This document shows, one piece after another, positions 22,436-33,725 of a DNA stretch of 64,000 bases (position 1 is its first letter; every line of letters begins with the position of its first letter). The notes beneath the pieces are model-generated. The model worked only from the letters and a program-made list of their open reading frames with translations. It was not told where the DNA came from and made no database searches. The translations under genes were made by a program, and so were the position numbers. This DNA comes from Limnephilus marmoratus (taxonomy: Eukaryota; Arthropoda; Insecta; Trichoptera; Limnephilidae), in assembly GCA_917880885.1 (NCBI GenBank), contig OU862923.1, positions 20,062,770-20,126,769 of the forward strand. Reading direction: 5' to 3'.

Positions 22436-23089
22436 TATTATTGTAGAATTTTTGTTTTAGAAATAATATCGAACTTCTCGGTTCACCGTAAAAATCACAG
22501 ATCATTTATTTTTCAATAATGTTCTCATTGTTTGTTTTTGAGATTGAAAACTGAGTTACGTAGGTATTTACCAAGGAATAATTTTAATATAACCTAACTA
22601 ATGAATTAATATAATGTTTAAATGAAAACAAATCGCAATTTGTATATAAATTACTTATTTAATTAAAATTTTCAACATGTTTCGAAGCATGTTGATAATT
22701 TTGGTAGGTTTTGCGTACAAAGTGATTAGTTTGCATTGTAAAATTGCAATTAAAGAACATATAATAATATAATGCTACATAACGCGAACTGCATTTAAAA
22801 CCAAAAGTCCTCTTGACGTTTCTGTCATCCGGGTTGTTCAAACTCGTATCAAGATGGAAGGTCATCTCTACGTCACTCAAGAATGTTGAGCTACTCTGAA
22901 TACGTATATCAATAATAACAATGGGATGCTTTATTTAAATGAAATATAGGTACTGACGCAATATTTTCAATGGATTATTTCCCATTTAAAACAACGAAAA
23001 AATAACTATATGTATGTAGATATCTGTGCCTATGTCAGTTACTCATTCTGTGAATATGCTTATTTCTGAGACCTCCGTTGTAACCTCTT
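22436..23089. other. Unassigned AT-rich sequence
   Basis: Nothing recognised; a minus open frame at 22659-22880 is unassigned. Confidence 0.4.
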
Positions 23090-23590
23090 TTTGTACGTGC
23101 GCCGTTTATTGTGAGAACGAGGTCTAATTGACTATGGTGCTATAGAGCGGTATGCCTGTGCAAGTGCGTCGTTTATGAGAATGAGGCCTAAATTACAATG
23201 GAGCTAGCAGCCGTACGCCTACATACGTTCGCCATTTACGAGAATGAGGCCTAAATTACAATGGAGCTATCAGCCGTACGCCTGCGTACGTTCGCCATTT
23301 ATGAAAATGAGTCCTAAATTACAAGGGAGCTATCAACCGTACGCGTTTATGTGCGTTTGCATTTTATGAGAATGAGGCTTAAATTACAGTTACAGTGTAC
23401 GTTCGCCGTTTATGAGAATGAGGCCTAAATTACAATGGAGCTATCAGCCGTACGCCTGTGTACGTTCGCCGTTTATGAGAATAAGGCCTAAATTTCGAGT
23501 TTGCTGTCAGCGGTACGCCTCGGTACGAGCGCCTTTTTGAGAATGGGGCCTGAATGACAAAGGAGCTATCGGCGGTTTGCCTTCACAATA
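23090..23590. repeat. Minisatellite, ~62-bp unit, about eight copies
   Basis: Units carry ACGTTCGCCATTTATGAGAA, then TGAGGCCTAAATTACAATGG, then AGCTATCAGCCGTACGCC. Copies start near 23099, 23165, 23225, 23288, 23350, 23399, 23464 and 23525. The outer copies are more diverged than the central ones, and one central copy is shortened. Confidence 0.88.
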
Positions 23591-24052
23591 TATAAATATT
23601 TTATTTCTACTTTACATAATGTACCTTACCTACATAACGTAGTAGATAATTTTGTTAGCTGAAGTTGCATAAATCTGACGATGTGCTTAGGCGTTAAATG
23701 CTTAAATTTGAGCAGCTTTCTCTGTCTGAAATGTATAGATCTATATAATGTTTTATCTCACGAAGACATTTACATCGTGAGCTAAGCGGGTTTCACATAT
23801 ATTTTTAATTTTAATAAAATATACAAATTGCCACCTTTTTTGACCGATATTTTCAATTAAATAATAATCAATAAAAAAGTGTTATTCCGAGATTGCTGAA
23901 ACTAAGGCAATATAAATAAATGTCTTTAACTCATTTTTTTGTTGTAAAAACGCCGTATTTATTGTTTGTTCCTTATACGAGTATTTTAAATTGTTCAATA
24001 AAAAATCGGACGCAACCGGATAGGAAAGTTCATTTAAGTAAGTCTATTTATA
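23591..24052. other. Unassigned AT-rich sequence
   Basis: Nothing recognised. Confidence 0.4.
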
Positions 24053-24430
24053 CAGGGTGTCCGGGGGTAAAGTGCATTAACTTCGGGAGGTGATTCTACG
24101 TGATAGTACAAGTAAAAAAGATATATAACTTTTTTCGAAATTCCAACTTTTAGGGGTAGTTTTGAGGTAAAAAGATAAAATTAGTCCGGCGTGTGCGGCC
24201 AGATTTATTATTTTCCGCTGTTACGATACGGGCCAATCACAATCGAGTCGGGCGCTCGGCAGGCTCTCAGCAAGTAAGACCGTACCTCACACTAAGGATT
24301 TTTAGTAGGTACGACTTTTTGTATGGGAAAAAAATGGTGGAATTTCGGAAAAAGTTGTTAATCTTTTTTTCTCCTACCATCATGTAGAATTACCTCCCGA
24401 AGTTAATGCACTTTACCCCCGGACACCCTG
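24053..24430. mobile_element. Foldback MITE, CAGGGTGT ends, TA target
   Basis: About 90 bp at each end are inverted copies, starting CAGGGTGTCCGGGGGTAAAG and ending in its inverse. TA (or TATA) flanks both sides, suggesting Tc1/mariner-type mobilisation. 378 bp. A second foldback at 50782-51168 shares only the terminal CAGGGTGT and the length. Confidence 0.85.
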
Positions 24431-24479
24431 TATAAAGAAGAGTGTCCGTGGCGGGCGGCCGCTTGGCTGATACCGGGCA

Positions 24480-24623
24480 GGCGACGTAGATTTTTTTTTT
24501 ACAAATCGTCATTTTTATTCCAAGGTTGACGAAATTTTACCTTCAAAAAAGGGGAAGGTCACTGTCAGTGCTCGATTTCGAAAAACTCTGTAAAGCAAGG
24601 GCAACGCCGGGGACGACAGCTAG
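24480..24623 (+). mobile_element. Helitron 3' end, 5'-truncated
   Basis: Ends CTAG before T at 24620-24623, with GGGCAACGCCGGGGAC just inside, and shares TCGATTTCGAAAAACTCTG with the Helitron at 18944. The start cannot be placed. Confidence 0.65.
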
Positions 24624-25009
24624 TAAAATAAAAAAATGCCAGGAGACCATAAGAATAAAATTGTCTCACGTCGAGTGACTAGCGAAATAAGAGTGACGGG
24701 GTGTTTCTCGGCCCGCTGCCTGCTTTCAGATGGTGTCGACTATTTTGTCGCCGGTCGAGAGATTGATGAAGGAATTGTTTTGACCATAAATAAGATTCTG
24801 AGAAATAGCAGCCGTATAAGATGTATGGGGCGAACTTGGAGAGCTGTTCACAAGAATTTCGAAAGAAAGCGACACGGGAGAGAAAAATGTATTTTTGAAA
24901 TTTATTGGCGTAGTTTTATAACATTTTTCACAAATCATAAAATAACATGGACTGCATACGGTAGTCCTAAAAATATGTCCCATGCAGTGAGGCTAGCAGT
25001 CGACAATGG
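24624..25009. other. Unassigned segment with a 136-codon open frame
   Basis: An open frame runs 24636-25046 (+) and has no recognised domain. Its last codons overlap an RTE-type relic read in another frame, so I do not call it a gene. Confidence 0.3.
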
Positions 25010-25215
25010 TGGGCAGCGAAACATGGAGCTGTCAATAGAAGGATGAAAGTAGACTGAAAACTGTAGCATAGAGAATATAGAAATCCCTGAGGCGTATGTG
25101 ATAAGTACATACGCATATGACCGTGATACAAATGTGTAAGTCCTGAAAGATGTACTATGTCATCTTAATAAATAAGGTTGAAAAGGGAACGCTTAAATGG
25201 TTTTGGAACAGCTGT
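25010..25215 (+). pseudogene. RTE-like retrotransposon 3' relic, copy 1
   Basis: Nucleotides match the relic at 52670-52860, including AAGGATGAAAGTAGACTGAA, ATCCCTGAGGCGTATGTG and the later AAAGGGAACGCTTAAATGGT (there AAAGGAACGCTCCGATGGT). The intact version encodes the segment just after the reverse transcriptase (SEAWNWQRKDESRL). Here frames are broken throughout. Confidence 0.7.
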
Positions 25216-25334
25216 CTCGGCATTCAAACTGTGTTTATGCCAGATTAAGATTGATCTGATTATTACTTTGATGTGATTCTTTTCCATTTTTTGATTGAGC
25301 TCATATTTCAATTTAAGAATTATCAATATTGTCT

Positions 25335-25450
25335 TTCAATGGAAGATGCTCCGAGGAACAGGCGTCATTGATCTCTCATCACCGATGCGTAGTCGGAAAC
25401 ATGCTAAACGCGCCCCCGGCATTCGTACACGGCTGACATTTTATGTCACG
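25335..25450 (+). pseudogene. CR1/jockey-like 3' relic
   Basis: Matches the segments at 44630-44720 and 60905-61035: ATGGAAGATGCTCCGAGGAA, a CGTAGTCGGAAAC block, a CTAAACGCGCCC block, and ACACGGCTGACATTT. In better copies this region precedes the CHMRT...SFLCSTARLWN C-terminus. Confidence 0.65.
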
Positions 25451-25854
25451 TGCGAATAGGTCGTTTTTAAAACTCTCAAAAATACCATTCATACAACATT
25501 CATCATCTCAAAAAATGATTTATGCCCTGATTAATGAGCGAAGTTACTTTCCTTCGGCCTCCTGTTTCGAGTTAATGTTAAAATAATAATGTACATACAC
25601 GTCATATTTGTTTTTTCTCTATTACTATTCCTTTATTTTAAGTTTTGTCTCTTTTTGTATGTATGCTATGTATTTTTTGATCAGTTTAATTTATATAATG
25701 ATGACCGATGACACTTGTGTTAAGCTTAACCAGTCAGTATTAAAAAAAATCACGGTTACACAAGTACTTGTTTTATTGCATTAAGAAATATTATTTCGAT
25801 TTTTTTTTCTTAAACTGAAATAAGAGATCGATAAAAATGACAAATAATAATCAG

Positions 25855-25990
25855 GTCTCAGTAACTTAGTAGTAGAGTGTTGTCCTCGAAAGACAGAGGT
25901 CCCAGGTTCGTTCCTAGTTGCGTCTGTTATTTTATTTTTCTGGGTCTTGTTGTGTTTCATGTTTCGTTTAGATTGATTAATATTTTCTAG
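25855..25990 (+). mobile_element. tRNA-derived SINE, copy 2
   Basis: A box-A-like TTAGTAGTAGAGTG and box-B-like AGGTTCGTTCC (25905-25915) precede the shared body TTATTTTTCTGGGTCTTG and CATGTTTCGTTTAGATTGAT. Pol III promoter spacing is about 40 nt, as in tRNA genes. Confidence 0.7.
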
Positions 25991-26689
25991 ATTAGATTTA
26001 ACATTATTCCATTAGTGTTTACGACACATTACGACCTTCAAAAGTTATTCCATTAAATTCAAGTATTATGATTGTCTAAAAGCTCATTAATACGGTACAC
26101 TTTGAGACTTCTTCTCCACAAGTAGTAGAGTTTGTTATCGTGCTACATATATACATGGTTGGACGTGCGACCGAATAGGAAGCAAAGTGCAGGTTTTTTA
26201 TAAAGTTAATTTTGAAGAAACATATTTGTACATCGCGGATGTTTAAACCAGCTTAAATGTTTATCTTGAATTATTTAAGAATATCAATCCCGGAGGCGTA
26301 GGGAATGTTAAACACTTTTCATAGCAATACCTGCTTGCCCAGATACTTTATAGAAATGCTGGGATAAGACTAATAATAATTCATAAATGTAATTTCACCG
26401 TAAAAATTATTATAACTAGCGGTAAAGCAATACCTACTTAAGATTATTTTGAGACTCTTCACCTTATGAATTATTTTTCTTCAAATAATAATACTGTTTA
26501 GGTATTATTATTTGAATAATATATCGCTGCCTTCAATAAATACGGTTAGTATATTGACTAAGTTATTTTTTCAAAACTATCAGGAATGTCCTCATTAAAA
26601 AGACTTAATCAAGATTTACATTGCTCTCTGCCAATCACTGTTAGAATAAAAAGTCATCAAAAACTACACATCGCATAATTCAACTCTAT
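25991..26689. other. Unassigned AT-rich sequence
   Basis: Nothing recognised before the endonuclease remnant begins. Confidence 0.4.
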
Positions 26690-29600
26690 TTGATAATCAG
26701 AACGATGGAATTGTTGTATACACGAAAAATAATCAAAACTTCACAGTAACCGAACTAAAAATTCAAAATGCAAGTTGCACACAAATAAAATACAACAATG
26801 ATACTGTAATCCTGGCTATATACAGCTCGCCATCGATTCGTAACATTACGCCTTTCCTAAGCAGTCTAAGTTGCTTACTTTCAAATCTCTCTAATGTTAA
26901 AAATATTATAATAATAGGTGATTTAAATATCAATATACTACCGAGCAACCAACACCACCAAAGCCAAGACTATATTAACATGCTAGAATTTCATGGATTA
27001 GTGAGTACCGTCAACTCACCAACAAGGACGACAAATGGATCTATATCATGCATTGACCACATTATGGTAAAGTCCAAAAAACCATCCAAAAGTATTGTTA
27101 TTATTATTATTCGGATCATTATTCAACAATTTTCACAATACAAACAGCAACCAAAATAAATAAATGTAACCGGACTTTTGCATACAATAAAATCAATTAT
27201 CAAAATCTAACAAAAAACTTTAAGAACAAATCCTGGAATGAACTCTTCCAAATTAAACAATCAGAGGGCGCATGGATATACTTTGTGAACTATTTAAAAA
27301 ACGAATTACACAACCATTCCACGACTTTGACCAAAAACATAACTAATAAACTGAAACCACTGAAACCTTGGATTAACCACTCCATTATAAATTGCATACA
27401 CAAAAGAAACATGCTACACAAAAAAACCAAAGATAATCCATATGACCAAATAACATCCAACTACTATAAAAGATATAGAAACATGTGTTGTAACGTCACC
27501 AGAAAAGCAAAAGAAATTTATTACTCAGAAAAAATTAAAGAAAGTAACAACAATCCCAAAAAAAATATGGGAAATACTAAGAGAAGCCACAAACTCCCAA
27601 ACAACAAAAGAGAAACAGAGCATAAATAAACTTTCTATTGATGGACACATTGTTGAAATCACAAAAATCCTAAGCTCGTTGCTGATCATGTCAACAATTT
27701 TTTTATTAACATTGGTCCAAATCTTGCTTCTCAAATACCCCAAAGTGGTATCAACCAATCTACCAATTCAGAGGATCAAGCAAATAACAAAAATATAAAA
27801 TTTCTCTTCCGAACTGTAACAAAGGAAGAAATTCTCAGTACAATTAAATCTCTAAAAAACACTTCTTCCGCTGGACCAGATGAAATTACAACCAAAATCC
27901 TTAAAATGCTGTCTTCGGAGATTACATTACCACTGGAATACCTTATAAACCTAAGCATTACACAAGGCTACTTCCCCTCTAACCTAAAACAAAGTATCGT
28001 AATTCCCATCTACAAATCTGGAAATAAGACAGATACCAACAACTATAGACCAATTACTCTACTAAATAGCTTGTCTAAAGTTTTTGAAAACCTCATTAAT
28101 GCACAACTTTTGAAATTCGTTGAGAACCATAAAATACTTTCAAATAATCAATATGGATTTCAAAAAAACAAAAGTACATCAGATGCCATTGCTAGTGTGA
28201 CAGACTTCATTGTAAAAAGCCTTGATAAAGGAAATAAATGTATCTCAATATTCTTAAACCTTTCTAAGGCATTTGATACAATATCACACATTAAACTAAT
28301 TAAAAAACTAGAGAAAATCGGCATTACGGACAAAGAGCTAAACTTCTTCAAAAGCTATCTTAATGGACGCCAGCAACAGGTTAAAATACAGAATACCCTC
28401 AGTAATCAGCGCTCAACTGACTATGGAATTCCACAAGGAAGCGTTTTGGGACCGACTCTGTTCTTACTATATATTAACAACTTTTGCAACCTTGAAATTC
28501 AGGGACACATTGTTAGCTTTGCAGACGATACTGTCTTATTATTCGAAGACAATAATTGGTCAGCTGTATTTAAAAAAGCTGAAGAAAATATTAACTTCAT
28601 TAAAAAATGGTTAGATATCTACACACTTACCCTTAACACGAAGAAAACAAAATATGTTACTTCAAGCATCAATACTACAGGCCAACCTAATGATGATTAC
28701 TCCATAAAAATTCATAGCTGTACGAATTCCAATGAACGTAGTGAGTGCCCCAGTTTAGAGCGCACTTCACAGATGAAGTACCTCGGCCTCACCATTGACC
28801 CATACCTCAAATGGAACCTACACACCCAGATCATTGCAAATAAAATTAGAAAACAATACACTTCTTCAGATCCATAAGGAACTTTCTTAACTTAGAACTC
28901 CTAAAAACGATTTATTTTGCAATCACCCAATCTATCATTGAGTATGGTATCATTGGATGGGGAGGGGGCACTTCATCAGCTCTAGATCCCGTCGAAAAGG
29001 CGCAGAAAACCATTATGAAAATTATTCTCAAACTTCCTCTAACTGCAAACAGTGACCTTATATTCAAAATAATGAGAGTATTTGATGTTCGACAGATCTA
29101 TGTAAAAACTATCCTCATGCATCTCTTTAAAAACAAACATGTGCTTTACGAAAAAAATAAATAAACTTAAGATTTACACGTAACTCCAACAAAGACATAT
29201 TGCAAGTTCCAGCACTCTCTTCCACCTTTGGTCAACGTAGCTTTAGATACTTTGCCACAAAAATATTCAACATTCTCCCAGATACATTCTAATGATCGAG
29301 CCTATACTGGTGCCCTCACCCAAACGCCCAGTCATTGACTGTTGTTATCGTAGTAATAACCTTGCAGTTTATGAATTGTGTAGGTATATGCAAACAATAA
29401 TGTTAACTAAAATAAAGTTTTTGCTGTATGGAAACCTACTTTACACATTTATAAAAAAACCATAGATAAAATTGCGAGAAACAATTAACAAAAATTCTGC
29501 CTCAATACAGGTTCTCCTAGTGAGGCAGGCTATGCACCACTAAAAATACTGTATAACTATACTACTCCTGTGTAACCTTTCTTACGTTACTTCCTATTTG

Positions 29601-29720
29601 TTAATTTTTCTGTACTGATTGATGTAATCTATTTGTAAACTACTTTGAGCATGTAATTTTTTTTAGTTATATTGTTGTTATTTCATTGAATAAAGATTAT
29701 TATTATTATTATTATAATAC
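26690..29720 (+). pseudogene. Jockey/CR1-type non-LTR retrotransposon, dead
   Basis: Non-LTR elements copy themselves by target-primed reverse transcription using an APE endonuclease and a reverse transcriptase. Here the first part (about 26690-27100) still reads as the C-terminal half of an APE endonuclease: NDGIVVYT, VILAIYSSPS, IIIGDLNINILP, then a CIDHIM segment. A linker follows with frameshifts near 27130 and 27555. The reverse transcriptase is open from about 27675 to 28877, with NNYRPITLLN, NQYGFQKNKS, GIPQGSVLGPTLFLLYINN and FADDTVLL. Motif A reads FLNLSKAFDT where the family has FLDLSKAFDT, so the first catalytic Asp is Asn. The frame shifts again at about 28865, and the post-RT region continues (IEYGIIGWGG). 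The 3' end is a TTATT microsatellite at 29695-29716. The 5' end is truncated. Confidence 0.88.
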
Positions 29721-30360
29721 GGTATTATCGGATGGGGCAGTGAAAATTAAAACATACTAAATCCACTAATTACAACTTAAAAAGCCATATTGAAAATTAT
29801 TCTGATAGTTTCTGTAAGAACTAGCACTGACGAAATCTTCAACAATTAACATCATGTCAATTAAACAACTATATTCTAAAACAATACTCATTTACATTCA
29901 TCACATTCAGTGCCAAACCCAAGAAATAACAACTAACACGTACATTAGAAACACTAGATTTCATGGTCAAAAACATATCCAACAGGTAACTACTAACACA
30001 ACATTTGTGCAAAAAAGCTTCTTATATTATGGCATTAAACTCTAGATACAATAAAATACCACTCTCACTCAAAAACCTCAACATTATAACATTTAAATTA
30101 GTAAGTTAATTTAAATTAATAATTTTAGTCTGAATTTGATATCAAATACAGACTAAAACCGAATCTAGTGAACTGAATTATAAAAAAAAAACACTATCTT
30201 ATTTCCTTTATAATTATTTAAAAAAAATACTACATGGTTGGTATATGTTATGTCTGATTCATATTAATTTCTTATAATTAAATTATAATATGTAAATGAA
30301 ATCCTCAGCTCATTTTCTCTACTTGTTATTAAGAAATGACGACAATAAATCATTATTATT
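29721..30360 (+). pseudogene. Second, 5'-truncated non-LTR remnant, head-to-tail
   Basis: It begins right after the ATT tail of the previous element with GIIGWGS and a KAILKIILI stretch, matching YGIIGWGG and KAQKTIMKIILK of the first copy. The whole coding part is broken. It too ends in an ATT-rich tail (30345-30378). Probably a second insertion of the same family into the first copy's microsatellite tail. Confidence 0.65.
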
Positions 30361-30606
30361 AGGTATTATTATTATAATTCTCACTCACCGACTGTTAAAA
30401 AACTTGTTTTTCCACATCCATCACACCTCATCGCATCATCTTAGTCAAAACTACAATTGAAGGATTCAATTCGGATGATAATTATGCGATAACTTTTTCT
30501 ACAAAATGAAGTTAACTTTATTTTCATGGCAGTGCTGGAAATCACTTCCTGTGCTTTACAGGGTTTGCTTTTTTGTGTCTTATTTTACGATTGATATATA
30601 TCGACA

Positions 30607-30720
30607 GCCGGCGTAGTGCAGCGGTAAGGCGCTTGACTCGCATTCCGAAGGTCGCGGGATCGAATCCCGGCGTGGCGCATAAATTTTATTTGATTAACTT
30701 GTGTATTTCACAATTTATTC
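30607..30720 (+). mobile_element. tRNA-like SINE or tRNA pseudogene
   Basis: GCCGGCGTAGTGCAGCGGTA followed by a box B GGGATCGAATCCC (30656-30668) and GGCGTGGCGCA gives a tRNA-length head. The 5' and 3' acceptor strands pair only partly, and an AT-rich tail follows, so a SINE head is more likely than a working tRNA gene. Confidence 0.6.
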
Positions 30721-30729
30721 ATTTAAAAT

Positions 30730-31008
30730 AATATATAGTATATTTGCGGCCCGTTCCAGAGTGGAAGATACTCTCAGCATCGCCCTGGTGTAAGACCACC
30801 ATTCAGAATTGAATCGTTGCTTGAAATGGCTTTTAGCCGTGTTTGGTGACCAGATCTGAATAGCCAGGTAGTTCCTCACCTTCCTTTTCCCCATCTCCTT
30901 CGCCTCCCCACTACCTTCAGCCTCACAACATACCCCAACTGGGGATGCCATAGTCCACTGGCTACAGACGGGAGCAGTTGGGACTCTTGTGCGGTATTCA
31001 TGTAAAAA
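30730..31008 (+). repeat. Retroposon family Y copy
   Basis: Runs from ATATTTGCGGCCCGTTCCAG through GAGTGGAAGATACTC and CCCCAACTGGGGATGCCAT to TTGTGCGGTATTCATG, then an A-run. Matches 45051-45315 (+) and 3957-4552 (-). The A-rich end fits a retroposon; no protein is encoded. Confidence 0.7.
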
Positions 31009-31539
31009 AAAATATACAAAATTTGAAGTTACTTAGTGATACAGTTAACGTGAATCCTTCCTTATGTGGATTATTTCATCATTATATTTCTGACATCAAA
31101 GCATTTAATTTCCTACATCTATTTTCCTACCTTACATAATAATAATACATCTTATCACGATTTTTCAGAAAACACTCTTACTTGTTGGTTATTTGATCAT
31201 TAACGTGTTTTCACATCGAATGAAACATACATACGTGAGTTTTATCTCGTCTCGGATTTTTGAAATTCGCTTTGATCCCACTAGAAGCTTGCAAATACCG
31301 TTCTTACGTTCTTCTTATATTTGAATTTATAGTACAAAGTAAGAATTTACGGTAATATACTAAAATGTGATTTTACAAAACGAATGCCACAAAAAGTTCT
31401 ATCAGAACTTAAGCATAAGGTCCTCGGAAAAATAAATGATTTGTTGAATTTGTTGACATTATATGCCCGAGAAAAGGAAGAATGCTGGAAATTCAATGAA
31501 CGGTGGTCGGACTGCAGCAGTCTCTAATAAAAAGTTTGC
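31009..31539. other. Unassigned sequence, probably intronic to CASK
   Basis: AT-rich; nothing recognised. Confidence 0.35.
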
Positions 31540-31665
31540 GTCGCTGCAAAGGAAGCCAGGCTAGCGTTCAAAAATGGAGTCCTGATAACATCCCTTTTGT
31601 ACATCTGTAAGGTATGGAAAAGGCAAAGGCAGGACTCAGTAAAGCGAACTGAATGTTGAGCGGAA
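31540..31665 (+). pseudogene. RTE-like retrotransposon relic, copy 2
   Basis: One frame reads EARLAFKNGVLITSLLYICK, then VWKRQRQDSVK. This aligns with AKLAVHNGVLVPTLMYGSEA, WNWQRKDESRL in the copy at 52.6 kb. Only about 40 codons survive. Confidence 0.6.
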
Positions 31666-31809
31666 ATCCCAGTATATAATGGTGTTCTCAATACAAAGGT
31701 ATTTTAAAATACCTAAAAGGTTTTATGTCACATTTTAAGCACACTCTTTCAAAAAAGCCGCCAACACCTGTTTACCGGTTCAATCCTGATTTATTTATCG
31801 TTGTTTTTT

Positions 31810-31876
31810 CCGCCACAACTAGAGGCGTTCTGAGAATGATGAATGACGTAATCCATCGCGACGACCAGGTATCCTA
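31810..31876 (+). pseudogene. Decayed copy of the CASK exon, relic 1
   Basis: The nucleotides align with the exon at 33046-33107: CGCCA..ACT.GAGGC, then AATGACGTAATCCATCGCGA, which in one frame gives NDVIHRDDQ against [10 protein letters not shown] small indel separates the two halves. The preceding intron-like sequence (GCCAACACCTG, TTACCGGTTCA) resembles that before relic 3. Confidence 0.6.
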
Positions 31877-31933
31877 GGTAAAAATCCACACCTGTGTTTT
31901 ATTTCATCCCCTTTTCGATTCATCGCGTATTAG

Positions 31934-32012
31934 TCTTTATTTACGCCAGATACTTGATGTACTCCGATAATTTTACTAGAACAACGGTGTCCACCTGGGA
32001 GTTCAGTTTATG
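31934..32012 (+). pseudogene. Decayed copy of the CASK exon, relic 2
   Basis: After an AG at 31932-31933 the frame gives LYLRQILDVLR, stop, FY, stop, NNGVH, against [20 protein letters not shown] in the true exon. The AG is in the same phase relative to the HYM codons as the real acceptor. Two in-frame stops make it non-coding. Confidence 0.65.
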
Positions 32013-32105
32013 TATATAAGGTATATGCCACAAGCTTACCCATTAACAAAGTCGCCAACACCCGTGACAGCTAATTCCTTCTTACCGATTCATGGTAATT
32101 TTTCT

Positions 32106-32142
32106 CACCATTAAAGATACTCAAAGTTCTCCGGGCGGTAAA
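32106..32142 (+). pseudogene. Decayed copy of the CASK exon, relic 3 (short)
   Basis: AGATACTCAAAGTTCTCCG corresponds to AGATACTCGAGGCCCTGCG of the exon (QILEALR read as KILKVLR). The similarity is lost after about 25 nt. Support comes mainly from the shared upstream sequence with relic 1; on its own it would be marginal. Confidence 0.4.
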
Positions 32143-32292
32143 ATAATCTAGAGTATATAGGTCTAGATCTAGATAATGGATTTGCTTCAATATTTATCTA
32201 CATATAATATGCCAATCGTTATCTTTTTACTTTTCTTATGTTGTTAATTCTGAAATTTTATATATAAGATTGACAAATATGACGTTTAAATG

Positions 32293-32440
32293 AGGGGTGG
32301 CATTAGCCGAATCGGTAAAGCGTTTGTCCCGGTAAGCCGAGAGGTTCTGGGTTCGTGTCCCAGTTGCGGCCGTTATCTTTTTATTTTTCTATGTCTTGTT
32401 CGCTATCATATTTTCGTTTAGATTATTAGTGTTATCTTCT
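32293..32440 (+). mobile_element. tRNA-derived SINE, copy 3
   Basis: Box-A-like TAGCCGAATCGGTAAAG (from 32304) and box B GGGTTCGTGTCCC (32349-32361) are followed by the shared SINE body (TTTTTATTTTTCTATGTCTTG-like, then TTTTCGTTTAGATT). It sits inside the array of CASK exon relics. Confidence 0.72.
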
Positions 32441-32848
32441 TCTTCAATGATATATTACATTGATAGGAATATACCTACTCCAAAAGTTGTAAAAAGAGAG
32501 TTGTTCTTATAAAAATTGTATTGCATTATTCTTCGTCATCTTGTTGTACAGGGAACTTTAAATGGTGGATTTTAAAGTCGAATTTTAAATTTTTCGATCA
32601 GTCGAAGACATCGGCATTGATTTCATACAAATATACTTCCTGTAAACTGTTGGAGGGTACACTATTCTACGGTAATGTGCTCGTATGTCCACGTCCACCT
32701 AATCCTTCCCCAAGTCCCCATTTGTGCATTATAATATAGTGATGTAGTGAGGCCCACGTCTTCCGAGAGAAAGAGAGAGTGATAGAGAAAGAGAGAAAGA
32801 ACCCCTGCAATTTAGTGGGCTTCGATTTTTATCCATATGTTTTTCCAG

Positions 32849-32926
32849 TCACTACATGCGCCAGATACTAGACGCGATGCATTAATTCCACGTGTATGAC
32901 ATTATCCATCACGACAAGGTTTTCTA
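32849..32926 (+). pseudogene. Decayed copy of the CASK exon, relic 4 (clearest)
   Basis: Directly after a pyrimidine-rich TTTTTCCAG acceptor (AG at 32847-32848) the frame reads HYMRQILDAMH, stop, FHVYDIIHHDKVF, stop, against [26 protein letters not shown]. One leading base precedes the His codon, the same phase as the true exon. The stops show it cannot be an alternative exon in this allele. It lies 188 bp upstream of the real exon. Confidence 0.85.
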
Positions 32927-33004
32927 GAAGTTTCTGTGTATGCTGCTACATGGCTTTCCACTGATCCCCTGCAACTGTGTTTCAGATATATGCTTATTGC
33001 TTGA

Positions 33005-33322
<318 letters not shown>

Positions 33323-33326
33323 TAAA

Positions 33327-33725
33327 CCTCGATTACATTGAGCGAGTTTACAAGTCGGCAAGTTTAAAAGCGGGCGAATCTGCGAGTGCGATTGTGACGA
33401 TGACACCCTAACTTTCCACTCGCTCAGTAGCGAACTAACTTACGACTCAATAACGACTAACGAGCGAACTAATTCTGTCGACATTTTGTATAAAACTGAG
33501 ATACTCTCAGCTAGCTCACTAGCAACTATGATGGCACGATGTTAGTATACTAGCTAAAAAGCCCACACGCTAGCGAGTAGCGTGCAAAGTGGCCCCCCTT
33601 TCAACTTTGTTCGTATTTTGTTCACAATCTGCTAGTTAGCTATTAAATATCATTACACTGAGCGAGTTTACTAGCAGATAGTGAATTCGTTGGCTAGCTT
33701 GTAAAGTCGCTCAATGTAATCGAGG
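33327..33725. mobile_element. Foldback MITE in the CASK intron
   Basis: CCTCGATTACATTGAGCGAG at the left faces CTCAATGTAATCGAGG at the right, and a partial third copy of the end (TTACACTGAGCGAGTTTACT) lies at about 33652. GCGAGT and CTAGC motifs fill the interior. 399 bp, starting 108 bp after the CASK donor site. Target duplication not resolved. Confidence 0.75.

Noticed and set aside
24636..25046. 136-codon open frame after a Helitron end
   Set aside because: No recognisable domain, and its end overlaps an RTE relic in another frame.
30607..30680. tRNA gene
   Set aside because: Acceptor strands do not pair fully and an AT-rich SINE-type tail follows; retained only as a SINE-like feature.
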